Source: Cordia subcordata (taxonomy: Eukaryota; Streptophyta; Magnoliopsida; Boraginales; Cordiaceae). Taken from it: a DNA stretch of 64,000 nt. The DNA is taken from the NCBI GenBank assembly GCA_028554755.1, contig JAPTOF010000007.1, positions 15,609,001-15,673,000 of the forward strand, read 5' to 3'. Of this stretch, positions 1 through 11,757 are shown piece by piece (position 1 is the first letter of the stretch; every line of letters begins with the position of its first letter). Position numbers and translations under genes: made by a program. The notes beneath the pieces are model-generated. The model did no database searches. It saw only the letters and a program-made list of their open reading frames with translations, and was not told the DNA's origin.

Positions 1-2439
1 ATAGTCTTGGCAAATACAAAGCAACATGGAAAAGCAATTGGCCTTGGCACTTATTTATCGTCATGGCAAAGCATAAAGCCAATGGGAACTGCCTTTGTTG
101 TAGTCTAAACGATGATCTAGAATCAGAAGGGGTTATCACCATGCGTGGAATGTAGACTCTGTCCTACATTATTTTCTGAGATGACTTCTGCTTCCAAAAG
201 ATGGTTACCTAATTGTGTGATGCTCAGTCTTGTTCCTTTCCATCACCCAGAGACTTATCAATATACATATTATAAACTAATAACAGTATAAATATAATTA
301 TAAAATTAATCTTTATCAAATACTAAATTTACAAATCAGAAGTTCAAAAATAATTACTTTTTTTGGATGGAGTATTTCCAAGAATGAGGAAGTTCCAACT
401 TAACTCTAAAGAAGACTATCAAAGTGAAAGACTCAAACGTAGATTAATCAACCACTGCTACAAGCCTAACACACTGATAACAACCCAAACAAAAGCACAA
501 ACTATTATTATGTAAACAAAAGCACAAACTAATATGATTTCATCATTGGTCTAAATCTCCATACCATGTTATACTCTATAGATGCTAAACTTCAAAAACA
601 AAAATATAATCCCAAACTTACCTCTTACTCCACGATCACTGCTTATCAGTTTGCCAGCATTAGCTTTTCTCTCCATTGCCTTGTTCTAATAAGCAATTTT
701 TCTACTTAATCCCCTTGATGTATGGGATCAGTGACAATTTGCTCCTAATGTATATTAACAGTCACTTGACTCCATTAACTAATAGTCAAACTTGTTAAAA
801 TTAACACGTTTACTTATATTTCAAATTTGCCCTTGATATTTTCTTTTTAAATAATAATTACTATATAATTATATATTTTAAATAATATATATATTATATA
901 TGGATACATATATTGTTATATAATTATATATTATTTTGATTGGGACGGGATGAGATGGGATAAAGGGTATATCCCTATCCCGTTCTGAAATTTGAAGTTC
1001 AAGGCAGTACGGGACGGGATACAAAGAAAAAATAATCGAAACTTTTTGGTACGAAATAATTCGGTATGGAATTTCAATTGAATACGAACATCTCGCGTCC
1101 CATGCTCGGCCCAAATTACTCGTGTTAAGCAATGGATAATTTGTTGATTTATTTGTTTATCTTTTGTATATCAAAATACTTAAGCTTCAAGTCTCCTAGC
1201 GTATGTCAATGTACTTCAAAATTCAAATAGATACAGATAGAATTGTATTTATCAACACCTCTTGAAACTGTTTTATATATGCAATGCAAGTCAACTATCC
1301 TTAGGTAAAACTTGCTTTCAGGTTGAACTAACTAGAGTTGGACCCAAAAAGGCTCATTTTGCGCTCGAAAGTATAGAGTGCAAATTTTAGGGAATATCAA
1401 ATAACCAAAATGACACCTCAAAAAATATTTTCATTTGGTACTTAATTTTTTTTTCCATTTCAAGTATATATGAAGTTTATTCAGTTTTCAATTTTATTTG
1501 CAATAATATTTATTAATTTTGGTTATTAATCGAGTAACTGAATTATAAAATATTAGCATATTTAAATTTTTTTTTTCATTTGGACATGTTAAAGTTTACT
1601 TTATTGAATTTGGTCTTCCAATTCGTCTAGTTATAATTTGATTCGATTAGATAATTGAATAACCGAACTATTGCCCGTAAAAGAAAAAATGCTTGCTTTT
1701 GTAATACACCTCAAACTTCTTGTCCTGATGGCTCGAGATATGACCATAAGCTAAGATGTTTGATCCACTTGGCAGTTGGCACACAAGATTGCATGAATCA
1801 CAAGTAAAATAGAAAAACATATAAGAATTACCAAGTATAAAACATCTCACATGCAAGTACTTAAAAGATAACTCCAAACAAAGCAATTACAAATCAATCA
1901 ACAAACTCAACATGTCTATCATAACGAAAAAAAATTAAAAAACCATATTACAAGTCTTACACACAATCACCGCATTGAAAGGTCCCACTAGTGCACGCCA
2001 CTTGCTTGTAACCTAAAAAAATGAAACAATCAAAGGGGTGAATAAACAAAATACTCTCATCTAATCAATAAAAGAGAACTGGGTAGTGGGTTAACTGGTA
2101 AGGTACACATATGAAAAAAAATTCATGAGCTAATAATAAATAGTGATAAATCAATGAGTAGCAACGAGGGTTATTTAGTGAAAAAGAACACAAATCTCCA
2201 AATGATCAATAGTGACAAAAAGTAAGGGAGTTGTTAGAGTTTAAATGAAGGGTCCCCATAGTTAGACTTTTGCGGGTCAAAAGTAAATTTAATGAATACA
2301 GCTATGTATTGGTCAATCCTCATAGAAATGTCTTAGCTAAACACCCTTTTCAGGCCCTGACCTTACTAATAAAAGCCTTGAGATGCTAAGGATGGGCCTT
2401 AAAAAGGCCTCGAGTCCCTTTGTGCGGTCGGACATACTT
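1..2439. other. Intergenic, no gene recognised
   Basis: AT-rich DNA with many stops in all frames and no protein family that I recognise. Around 930-1110 there are GGGACGGGAT-type repeats resembling the inside of the AGGGATGGCAA terminal-repeat element at 53282. Around 1975-2050 lies a roughly 70-base stretch that recurs at 16920-17000. The rest shows nothing clear. Confidence 0.5.
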
Positions 2440-2694
2440 ATGCTTTGTTTGTTATAGTCTTATTTTAAGAGGCTTATTCTATTGAAATGAGGGTACATCT
2501 TATAAGATTTAAAAAATTTTATCATACATTCTATGAAAATTCAAAGCAAAACCATAATTTTTATCTTATAATAAATAAGCAATCTATCCTATCTTATTCT
2601 TTACAACCATAAAATGCATGATATATGTGATAAGATATCTTCAAATTTCAATAAAATAAGTATGTTAAAATAAGATCATTCCAAACACACTATT
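2440..2694. mobile_element. Foldback MITE, family A copy 1
   Basis: The stretch begins GTTTGTTATAGTCTTATTTT and ends AAAATAAGATCATTCCAAAC, an imperfect inverted repeat, and the inner parts (TTATAAGATTT and similar) also pair. The same sequence, in the opposite orientation, is found at about 7577-7848 inside the RLK1 intron. There is no coding capacity, which fits a non-autonomous DNA transposon. The superfamily cannot be assigned because the target duplication is not clear. Confidence 0.6.
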
Positions 2695-3760
2695 AGAATC
2701 TTCTGTCTTATCCTTAAAGGTTGGAGTGAGATAGTAACCATAGAAGAAATTACAAGCCTTTAGAAGGGAATGAGACATTGCATTATCATTGAAATATCCA
2801 TCGTTACAGCAAGCCGATCCAAAATCCTTCTAAGTTATGCCACTGCTAATTGGCAATCTAAGTCAAGGAATGTAAATCTATCAAGGAAGCAGTGTATAGA
2901 TTATGCTAAACTAGATTAAGTTACGCTAGGCCAAATTAGGCTAAGCTATTCTAAATGACAAAACAGATAAAAGAAACAAAGTTAACGATGTCCCCATGTC
3001 TGGGTCAAAGTCCTTGATTATGTATTGTCTCAATTCTTATATAGCTACTGATACAAAGAACTATAAATATCCACATGGATAATCTCCACACTTCAAGCTT
3101 CACATTCTCAAGCATATTCCAACACTATCCCAGCGATCAAGTAATCGTTGGTGGGTTACAACCTTCTTGATTGCCTTGACCGTGTTGCTTGAACCCCTTT
3201 TGATCCTTCGAACCATAATAAGGGCCGCTTTGTGCTCCTTCAAGCCCCGCCCTGACTCCTGTAGATCCTTTGAACGAGAGTCCAGACTTTATTTTCCTAA
3301 AAGGTGCCATATCACATTCTTAACCCACTTTTGCGCAATGGTACCTCACTACTCATTCTTTACATGTGTCGATTACATCAAGTTCCCTTGACCGTGTGTC
3401 ATGCCTACGTGCCATGCCATGTCAATTATAATTTCTGGCGAAAACAAATGCCCCGGCGGCCTCCCCCTTCCCCTCCCCCCGGGCAAAACTGAATATTTAA
3501 TGTATGAATCTGCTCCTTCATAAACGGTGCTCATCCTTCATTTTATTGGGTCTCTAAGACACCGTTATTTCAAGACGACTCCTCGCTCTCCCGACAAAGG
3601 CCATAAAACCTACTCATTTCAAATCGTACTCATCTTTCACTTATTGACTTGCTTGCTTTTTGTGCTTTAGCTTTCAAATCTTCCACCATATTCAAACTTT
3701 CTCTATACTTTGAAATTATTTGAAAAAAATTAAAAAAAATAAACGATTACGGTTTTAACG
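2695..3760. other. Intergenic, nothing clear
   Basis: No recognised gene. There is a C-rich patch around 3450-3485. Short open frames near 3167-3492 have no family resemblance and are judged chance. Confidence 0.4.
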
Positions 3761-3764
3761 AGAA

Positions 3765-4189
3765 CGGTAAGTAACTTACTGTTCGGTAAGTGACTTACCG
3801 AAAATGGGGTAAGGAAAATTTGTCCGAATTCAGCCAAGTTAAACATAATAAATATTTTATTATATAATGCATTAAATCCAATTGATTTGACATGCATTAA
3901 ATCTAAAAAAAGCAAAGTCACATGCATTAAATGCAGACAAGACTTTTACCCAACAAAATTCTGCAAACTCATTTAATGCATTATACAACTCCCTGCCTCC
4001 ACCTCCTGCCTCCAAAACCTCAAACCTCAACACGGTAGGTCACCTACCGTAAATGGTACGTGACATACCGTTTTCATTAAAAATATACCTATTTTTTAAT
4101 TTTTTTAAATTACCCTTTTTTATTTTTTTTTTTAAATTTCAGGATTTGCGAATGGTAAGTCACTTACCGAAATAGTAGGTGACTTACCG
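3765..4189. repeat. Three doublets of a 17-bp palindrome
   Basis: Six copies of a palindrome of the form CGGTARGTSACYTACCG are seen, in three closely spaced pairs: 3765 and 3784, 4033 and 4054, 4153 and 4173. The copies at 3784-3800 (CGGTAAGTGACTTACCG) and 4033-4049 (CGGTAGGTCACCTACCG) are perfect; the others differ at one to four positions. Start-to-start spacing inside the pairs is 19, 21 and 20 bases. Between the first and second pairs lie several copies of ATGCATTAAAT. Function is unknown; it could be the inside of an unclassified transposon or a cluster of dyad protein-binding sites. Confidence 0.75.
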
Positions 4190-4462
4190 AAAAGGGTATT
4201 TTTGAAAAAAAATTAAAAGTAGGGCATTTTTGCCATAAAAATTTAAAATGAAGGTAAAAAAAAAAATTCCTCCCCAATCACACCTTCCATTAACATATAC
4301 CCATCCGAGTTTGAAAATAATCATTCTTTAGAATACAATTATAGCCTTACTTAACCTTTTTTACGATTTCATCATAATCATCTCTACCTAAAGAGAGAAA
4401 TATCAAAATACTCTATCAAAATCGAGTTCCTTCGTGATAAAGTTGACTAAAATGAAGATATA

Positions 4463-4850
4463 GAGTCTATTTGGGCTAGCTTTTAGAAATCCAAAAGTGT
4501 TGTATGTGAAATTAAAAGCTAAAACTAACTTGTTTGGCTTATTTTTAAAAGAGTTTTTACATAAAAGCTAAAGCTGAGAAAAGCTAAAAAACCAAAAACT
4601 GCATATTGAAGCTTCTCAAAATAGGCTTTTGGAAAGCTTTTTTTATATCATGTTAGAAGTTGTTTTTCTTCATTTTTTTTCTCAAACATATTGATTTATA
4701 TTTTAAAAGTCCAATATTAATCTCAAAACAACTAAAAGCTCAACTCCTAAAATACAAAGCTAAACAATCAACTGCTTTTGTTCAACAACACTTTTACCTA
4801 AAGTTCTATAACTCAACAGCTGAAATCACACATCTAGGCCAAACAGAGCC
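4463..4850. mobile_element. Tourist-like MITE, target duplication ATA
   Basis: 388 bases bounded by terminal inverted repeats, GAGTCTATTTGGGCTAG at the left and the complement of CTAGGCCAAACAGAGCC at the right, with ATA at both flanks (4460-4462 and 4851-4853). The GAG/GGG-TCTGTTTGG ends and 3-base duplications are shared with the elements at 17148, 23503 and 50329. It has no coding capacity. Confidence 0.65.
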
Positions 4851-5031
4851 ATAATCTTGAGAAATCAAGCTAAATACAAAATTTTGATTGGTCAAGATAA
4901 AATTGAGCTTGGGGAAGATATGTTCTTTAATTCATGTAGCTATAGGGCAAATTTGTCTTTCCAAATGGTTCTTGATGGAAAACAAATTGACTAATTGCAT
5001 TATAGGTGCAAGATTCACAATCATTGTTAAC

Positions 5032-5420
5032 TGTAAGAGGTGGTCCGTATTCTAAGTACGCATTAAGAATATGGGGCCTTAGAATTCGACACCTGTCTTC
5101 TTTGTTATCTTACCTTTTCTCTAGTCTTACCATATTTTGGAGTACTACCATACTTGTAGTGCTGCCATATTTATTGTTTATCGTACTCTATAAATAGAGA
5201 CTTTGTCTATTGTGTTAGAGTGAGACAGAAAGACAAAAAGATGAGATGGAGAGTGAGTGACCTTTCCGCGTGTTGTATTTATTCTTGCTATAGCAGAATT
5301 CTTTTGTCTGCCAGTAGACGTAGGTAGAAGGTTGAACCACGTTAAAAACATTGGGTTCATCGTGTTTATTTCTTTCTCTATTTGTTTATTATTCATTCCG
5401 AACACCCCAATTTTCCGACA
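5032..5420 (+). mobile_element. Probable solo copia LTR
   Basis: The stretch starts TGTAAGAGG and ends TTTTCCGACA, so it has TG...CA ends. Inside are a TATAAATAGAGAC promoter-like box and a GTAGACGTAGGT...GAACCACG stretch of the kind found near the 3' end of many plant copia LTRs; a comparable stretch is present in the LTR at 16222-16534. Flanks are TTAAC and TTAAT, a 5-base target duplication with one mismatch. No internal retroelement sequence follows on either side, so a solo LTR left by recombination is the simplest reading. Confidence 0.5.
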
Positions 5421-6184
5421 TTAATGTTAATAAAAAAATAGTTGGTAGGATGCATCACGTTAATAGAAAAATAGACGGTAGGATACATCGTGCAATACTT
5501 CACAAAACGCAAGGAATTCCGTATGACTTTTCAAATTCAGAGTTTATGCTGTAATTTTCTTACGACAGAAGCGGGCATGGTGGGTTTTACTCCCTTTAGG
5601 TATGGAGAAAAAAGAAAAATTGATAAGCTGTAGGAGTTAACCTATCAAACTTAAAAATATTGGCACTTAACTACCTATCTATTGAAGCAACAGAATACAA
5701 CTTGCAAACTATAGATATTGGAGAATTTTATGGCATGAATGATACTAATATTCAATAATGTTAGTAATACCAGAAGGAGAGAAAGAATGAGAGTATTAAG
5801 AATTCTAAGGTTCTAGCCCAAAATCAATTGATATTAGGTAGGAAAGCCAAGATCTTACAAGGTGTTGTCGGAATTTATGAATTTTCTATAGGAGCAAAAT
5901 AATATTCTAACACTCACACAGGGGCAGTAGCCCAAGGTATTATGAGGTAATCTCGGAATTTATGAATTTTTTTATGCTGGCGGAATAATATTTTAACATT
6001 TGTGTGGTTCCAATCTAAAATCAATTGGTATTAGGTAAAGTAATACATGATCATATAAGGCGGTATTGGAATTTATGAATTTTCTATGTAAGAGAAATAA
6101 TATTTTAACAGAGACAACAATAGACATAACAACCCCAAAATGATACTCAATACAATCTGTGGTGTCAGTAATACTAAAAGGAGG
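5421..6184. other. Intergenic, diverged direct repeats
   Basis: Contains diverged direct repeats of a phrase like GGAATTTATGAATTTTCTATA (near 5868, 5954 and 6070), each followed by an AATAATATTxTAAC stretch. No coding sequence is recognised. Confidence 0.45.
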
Positions 6185-6300
6185 ACTTACACTTGAAGAT
6201 GAAGAAGCAATGCACCTGTTACCTGTGTTGCTCATTTACTGTCTCTCCTCTCCCGCGATTATCTATGGAGTTCAAGTGTTTGATAAAATCAATTAGTGAA
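6185..6300 (-). other. Conserved 3' flank of the RLK duplication
   Basis: On the minus strand this block lies beyond the RLK1 stop codon and matches 25215-25335, which lies in the same place beyond RLK2. Both end (minus strand) in a splice-donor-like sequence: GTAAGTCC. It could be a 3' UTR exon or simply part of the duplicated segment. The short open frame across it is not convincing as protein. Confidence 0.45.
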
Positions 6301-6439
6301 GATAAAACAACATAGCAATAATAGCTCAAGTCCATCATCTTAAAAAGCCATGGTTTTGAGTTTGATTAACACATAATAACACAAATGAAAGACCCTCCTT
6401 TACCTTCATCATTTTGAAAAGGATAAATGAATACAGTCC

Positions 6440-6715
6440 CTTATCTCTGCTTTTTTTGATATTTAAACTTTGGGTATAACACATTTAACTGCTTTCGTGT
6501 TTTTGTCAAAGTCGCATAAAACCTCTGTATTTTAAAACTCGCTAATATAGCTTATGATTTTGGGGGTTTGTGCAATATTTTTCAAAGTATAGGGGTATTA
6601 GCAACATTTTCTATAAAATATATGATATTAACGAATTTTGAAATCACCAGGGGTTTTATGCAGCTTGAACAAAACAGAGGGGTGAAAAGATTAACAATGT
6701 CAAAAAAAATAGAAA
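6440..6715. repeat. Foldback repeat just beyond the RLK1 stop
   Basis: Contains inverted arms CATAAAACCTCTG and CAGGGGTTTTATGC around an AT-rich centre (TATTAGCAACATTTTC). Related wording (GGGGTTTTGTGCAACATT, ATAGAGGTATTAG) is found at 7255-7520 in the RLK1 intron and in the element at 60433. It is probably a small non-autonomous transposon. Confidence 0.45.
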
Positions 6716-6769
6716 AAGAGACTATTAAGTTTATCAAAGGAAACAAAAATATGGAATTATAGGCATCCT

Positions 6770-9700
6770 TCACCCATTTTGAAAATTGTAAAGAGAAAAA
6801 AATTCAAAATTATTGCCAGTATTGCGATTCCTGATAGTTGTGTATTTGTCCTTAATTTTATTCATCTCCACAAGAACATCTGTCATGCTTATCCTCTCTT
6901 CTGGTGATTCCATTGAACAACATACTCCAATTCTTAATATTGCAGCCACACACTCTAGAGTTTTCACAATTTCTGCTTCACTTGTGTCAGTGTTCGAATT
7001 ATTGGTGTCTATTTGAGTATTTAACAATATTGAAGGTTCAACAATATTTGCCACATGCTCTGGTAACGCCATCTTAACATGGTGATGAAGGTCCATGCCG
7101 TTCTTGAATATATTATCTGTTGGTCTCTTACCCGTAAATACCTCTAGTAACATAATTCCAAAACTATATATATCTCCCTGCAAGGATGGCATCCCGCCCA
7201 TACCATATTCTACACAAGCAATTTAAAAATTGTGAGAACCACCATAACTAAATTAAAGGGTTATTTATGCTTTTCGAAAGTTAATCTTTTATCTTTTTTC
7301 TAAGTAAAATATATATTACCCCTTGTATTTTCTTAAAATTGCATAAAGCAATACTGGTTTATTAAGAATGTTGCTAATACCTATGTCATAAACTGTTGTA
7401 CAATCACCTCCTTAGGGGTTTTGTGCAACATTGTTTATCATATAGAGGTATTAGTGAGTGTTCAAACAAAAAAGGTTTTACGTGACTTTGATAAAACATA
7501 GGGAATAAAATACTCTATTTTTTTTTCAAATAATATCTTTTAATACTTTATGGTTTTATTTTGTATTACAGTTATAATGTGTTTAGAATGATCTTATTTT
7601 AAGATGTTTATCCTATTAAAATTTAGAGGTATATTATAAGATTTAAAATGTCTTATCACATACATCATGCATTCTATAGTTGTAAAAAATAAGATAGGAT
7701 GGATTGCTTATTTCTTATAAGATAAAAAGTATAGTTTGTTTTGACTTTTCAATAAATGCGTGTGATAAGATGTCTTAAATTTTATAAGATATACTTTTAT
7801 TTTAATAGGATAAACATCTTAAAATAAGATTATAACAAACACAACATTAGTCCTTCCATCAACATCAGTTAAAAGATAAATGGAAATGTTACGTTTTTGT
7901 CCAATTTCCATTGAGTATGCCGAACTCAGGTGCCAATCACATGATAATTTTATACAGATTCTAACAAATATGAACAAGAAGAATAACAAAAGCAAAAAGT
8001 AGCAACATAAAAAATTAAAACATATCACTCATAACGACAAGGGACTGTTTGGTGATGACCCTAAATTAAATTTCAACATATGAGGAGTCCTTTTTTGAAC
8101 CATTTTCAATACCAAACTATTATCTCAAGCAACACTTCAAATAACTAAAGAGCCACAAGTTAAGAATAGAAATAGGAAAATAAAATTTCAGAAAGTAACG
8201 AGAGATAGATATTTGGATACCTGGAGCAATATAACCAACTGTCCCCTTAAGGCCGCCAGTTGAGCTCATTGGACCTTGCAAAGTGTTCTCATTCCAGTAA
8301 TTGGAGAGAACTTTTGCTAGCCCAAACTCTCCAACATGTGCAATCATTTCATGATCAAGCAGAATATTACTTGGCTTTAGATCACCATGGACGACTGGGA
8401 TTTCGCATTGATGGTGAAGATACTCAAGTGCGCTAGCTACTCCAGTTGCTATGCTTAATCTTTGAGAAAGACTCAAATTCCCACGAGTGAGTTCTGAGCT
8501 TTCTTGATGGTGCAACCACTCCTCTAAGCTTCCATTTGGCATAAACTCAAAAACCAAAGCCTTAAAATCAGCTCCCTTAAAGTCAATGCTTGAGCAAGCA
8601 GTGATAATTTTGAGGAGATTCCGATGACGAATGTTTCTCAGAGCGTTGCATTCTGCAATGAAGCTCCTAGCAGCTCCTTTCTGTGTAAGATTGAGAACTT
8701 TTATGGCAATTGTCGTTCCACCAGTGTCCAAAATTCCTTTATATACAGAACCATGGCTCCCTCTACTAAGTAAGTTGGAAGATGAAAATTCATTTGTTGC
8801 TTTTGAAAGTTCTGCATAAGAAAGCTTGGGAAAATGCTCGTCAAGCAAATCCTCTGAAGAAGATTTGGCTCTTGTTCTTTTCCTCCACCTGGAAGCAAGA
8901 TAAAAGCTTGCTACTAGGATTATTAAACAGGAAATGGCTAATGGAATGGAAATTTTGAGAACCAGAGAAACTCCTTTTCCCTTTGACACATCAACTTGAC
9001 ATGCATCAAGTCCCAAACTCCTCAATCCCCCACATAGTTTTCCATTTCCAACAATGGAAAAGTCACTTCTATTTCTGAAGATCCCTTCTTGTGGCACCTC
9101 TCCTTCAAAATTATTATATGATAAATTTAAATATTTCAGAAGAGTAAAGTTCTGTAGGTAAATTGGGATTTGACCTGATAAATTATTTTTGGAAAGGTCG
9201 ATGGCTTTTATGCTTTTTAGGTTGCTCAATGTCGATGGAATGCTACCTTCGAATGAGTTATCCCCCAAAAGAAGTAGCACCAACATTTCGCATTGACCAA
9301 TTGAACTTGGAATTTCTCCTGACAATCTGTTTCCAGAAATGTCCAACTCCAAGAGCCTGGTCATGTTACCTACCTCTGGAGGTAGAATTCCTGTCAAAAA
9401 ATTCTGAGCCAAGTTAAAAGAACGAGTAATTGAAGCAAGACCGGCAAGTGATCTCGGTATGGAGCCAGTGAGTTGATTCCGGGAGAGATCAAGAAGTTCT
9501 AGTTGTCGACAATCTCCTAAATTCGGAGGAATGTTTCGTTCCAAGTCATTTATGTGCACAGAGAGCTGGATCAGTTGCGTGATGTTTCCAAGAGACGCTG
9601 GAATGGCTCCTGAAATTTTATTCTTGTGCATATGAATATACCCTAACCTTCTAAGCTCGCCAATTTGACTTGGAATTTCACCCGTGATCATGTTCTCTTG

Positions 9701-10951
9701 GATCATAAAAGCTTGTAGACTAACAAGGGCCTCAATCCCTTCAGGGATTGTACCAGATATCTGGTTTTTACCCACTGATAGCACCATAAAAGCATCCAAA
9801 AAATTGGCAATTGAACTTGGCAGCTCACCCCTGAACCTGTTAGACTGCATATCCAATATCTGGAATTTGCTACAATTAGTAAGAGATGTTAGGAAACTAA
9901 ATTGTTCGTCCTCCTCATTTTCCAAGTAGTTGTCTGAAAGTATCAACCTCGTTAGATCTTTCAAGCTTCCAAGATTCAGAGGCACCGTACCTGTGAAGTT
10001 GTTGGCCGAAAAATCAAGATCCACAAGTCTTGAAGCATTGGATAACGAAAGCGGAAGTGATCCAGTAAAATGGTTTCTTCCCACGTACAGGCCAAATAAA
10101 TTGAAAAGAGTTGACCCGACATCTGATGGGATTCTTCCGTGCAGATGGTTGTCCCCTATGTCAAGATATTGGAGTGAGGAAATGTTGTATATTGCAGGAG
10201 GAACTATCCCTGATAACTTGTTGATATTCAGCAACAGGTACTTCAGATTCGAGAGCTTGCCTAGCTCACTCGGGATGGTTCCTTGAAAATTGTTTGCTCT
10301 CAAGGTCAAGATAACCAGGGAGGTGGCATTCCCTAGCCAGCTGGGAATACTTCCAGTGAGATTATTTGTATCGACAAGAAATCTACGGAGATTTTCTCTG
10401 GGCAGATAGCTGAGTTCAAATGTTATTTCACCAACAAGTTGGTTGTGGTCCAATGAGATGACTTGCAAATTTGAACAATTTGATAGACTGCTTGGGATTT
10501 CTCCATGAAAAATATTGTTGCCAAGAAACAAATATCTAAGTCGGGATAAGCGTCCAATTTCTCGGGGAACTTCACCCCGGAAAAAGTTTTGCGTCAGATT
10601 GATCTCCATCAGAAAGCTTAGATTTCCTACATGGGGTGGTAAAGTACCAGCCAACTTCTTGCTTCCCAAATTCAAGACGGTAACTCTTCCAGGGTGGCGC
10701 TTACTGCACGAAACACCATTCCAGGAACAAAAATGAACAGAATCGTTCCATGAGCTCATGATGTTGAGCGGATCTTCGATCATACTTCCCCTGAAGGCAA
10801 GCAATGCCAGTCTATCGGTTTCGTTTCCGGTGGAGGATGAAATCATTGTGGAGGATTTACAAGAGAATAGAAACATGCACAAGAGAAAATAGTAAAGCAG
10901 AATGAAACAAGACTGGCACGATCGTAACTGTATTTTCGGTAATAGTTCCAT
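6770..10951 (-). CDS. LRR receptor-like kinase, LRR-XII type (RLK1)
   Basis: Two coding exons, 10951-8221 and 7209-6770, join in phase (APE codon split G|AA, donor GTATCC, acceptor TAG) into 1056 residues. Seen in order: signal peptide within about 1-35, LRR N-cap with a CSWNGVSC cysteine pair, about 20 leucine-rich repeats, a C-cap (CGGLRSLGLDAC), one membrane segment near 664-687 followed by basic residues, and a kinase domain. Layout, the shape FKALVFEFMPNGSLEEWLH, the HGD non-RD catalytic loop (855-857) and the intron inside the APE codon are typical of subfamily XII (EFR/FLS2/Xa21 relatives), plasma-membrane pattern receptors. Lysine 751 and catalytic D857 are kept, but the metal-binding DFG is EFG (E875) and the glycine loop has lost its first glycine (SRGSHG, 729-734). 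The receptor is therefore intact, but phosphotransfer is doubtful. The ligand is unknown. RLK2 downstream is its tandem paralogue. Confidence 0.93.
7255..7520. repeat. Foldback repeat in RLK1 intron
   Basis: Inverted arms: TTTTATCTTTTTTC...CCCTTGTATTTT on the left against GATAAAACATAGGGAATAAAATAC on the right, with TTGCATAAAGCAATAC and GGGGTTTTGTGCAACATTG inside. Related to the repeat at 6440-6715. Non-coding. Confidence 0.4.
7577..7848. mobile_element. Foldback MITE, family A copy 2
   Basis: Long inverted repeat: the left arm GATCTTATTTTAAGATGTTT pairs with the right arm, which reads AAACATCTTAAAATAAGATT, and pairing continues inward (CCTATTAAAAT / ATTTTAATAGG). Same family as 2440-2694, in opposite orientation. 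It sits in the RLK1 intron and has no coding capacity. Confidence 0.7.
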
Positions 10952-11757
10952 AATAAGAGTAAATAAAGAGCTGGTTAAGAAAAGGAAAAAAAAAATCCAG
11001 GGCTTGGAGAATTGAAGTGTTGATGAAATGCTTTATATGATAATTGAGCTGAAAGCTGTGAGGGCGTTACATATATATAATGTTTTTGTTTTGCTCTACC
11101 CTCTATGATGATCAAATCTAGTTGCCAACTTTGCCTTTGGCGTTTACTTTAGCAAATTGCAGCCACCATTCAGAGTGCAATTTGAGCCTTGAGGAGGAAA
11201 ATTTGGTACATTTCAGACTGCAACTTGAGGAAAATTGGGTCCAAGAATAAGTTCTCTTTCTTTGCTCCACTCTCGTCCAAAAGTGAATTCAAAAACATGG
11301 GTGAGCAACTTAAACAATTATTGTGTAGAGTCATGCAAAGTGGCGATTTTAAAAAATTATGGAGTTATATTCTAAAATTATTAGTTGGATATATCGTAAC
11401 GTAGTCATTGTATGATGTATGTACACACTCAACTCTTCAACTTTTGAATTGTTGAAGTAGGAACTTTATGTGAGCCAAAGTGCCCAAAGGGAGTTGATTT
11501 CTTTGAAATTCATGTTTATTGTGAGGAATAGGATTTATATGGATATTATTCTCTTCTTTTTGTTTTTAAAATATTCTCTGTGGGACCAGGGCCCTCCCTT
11601 TTTTACTTTTTTCAAATAAGGTCTCTATTTACGGATTTAAGTAATTTCATTAAATAATATTATGAAAGAATTTTAATCATTTTTATTATAATTATCTATG
11701 ATAGTCCACTATCATTATTGCTTTAATATTGGTAAATTTGAATAATTGTTGCTTTTA
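10952..11757. promoter_or_regulatory. RLK1 upstream region
   Basis: About 0.8 kb upstream of the RLK1 start codon. On the minus strand a TATATATGTAACG stretch near 11067-11080 could serve as a TATA element about 120 bases from the ATG. No other gene is seen. A short open frame at 11189-11404 has no family resemblance. Confidence 0.35.

Larger units (their letters stand above)
7210..8220 (-). other. RLK1 intron with two small transposons
   Basis: The intron is about 1.0 kb, with donor GTATCC at 8220 and acceptor TAG ending at 7210. It splits the glutamate codon of the APE motif, as in RLK2. It holds a foldback repeat at about 7255-7520 and a family A MITE at about 7577-7848. Nothing coding is seen in it. 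Confidence 0.85.
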
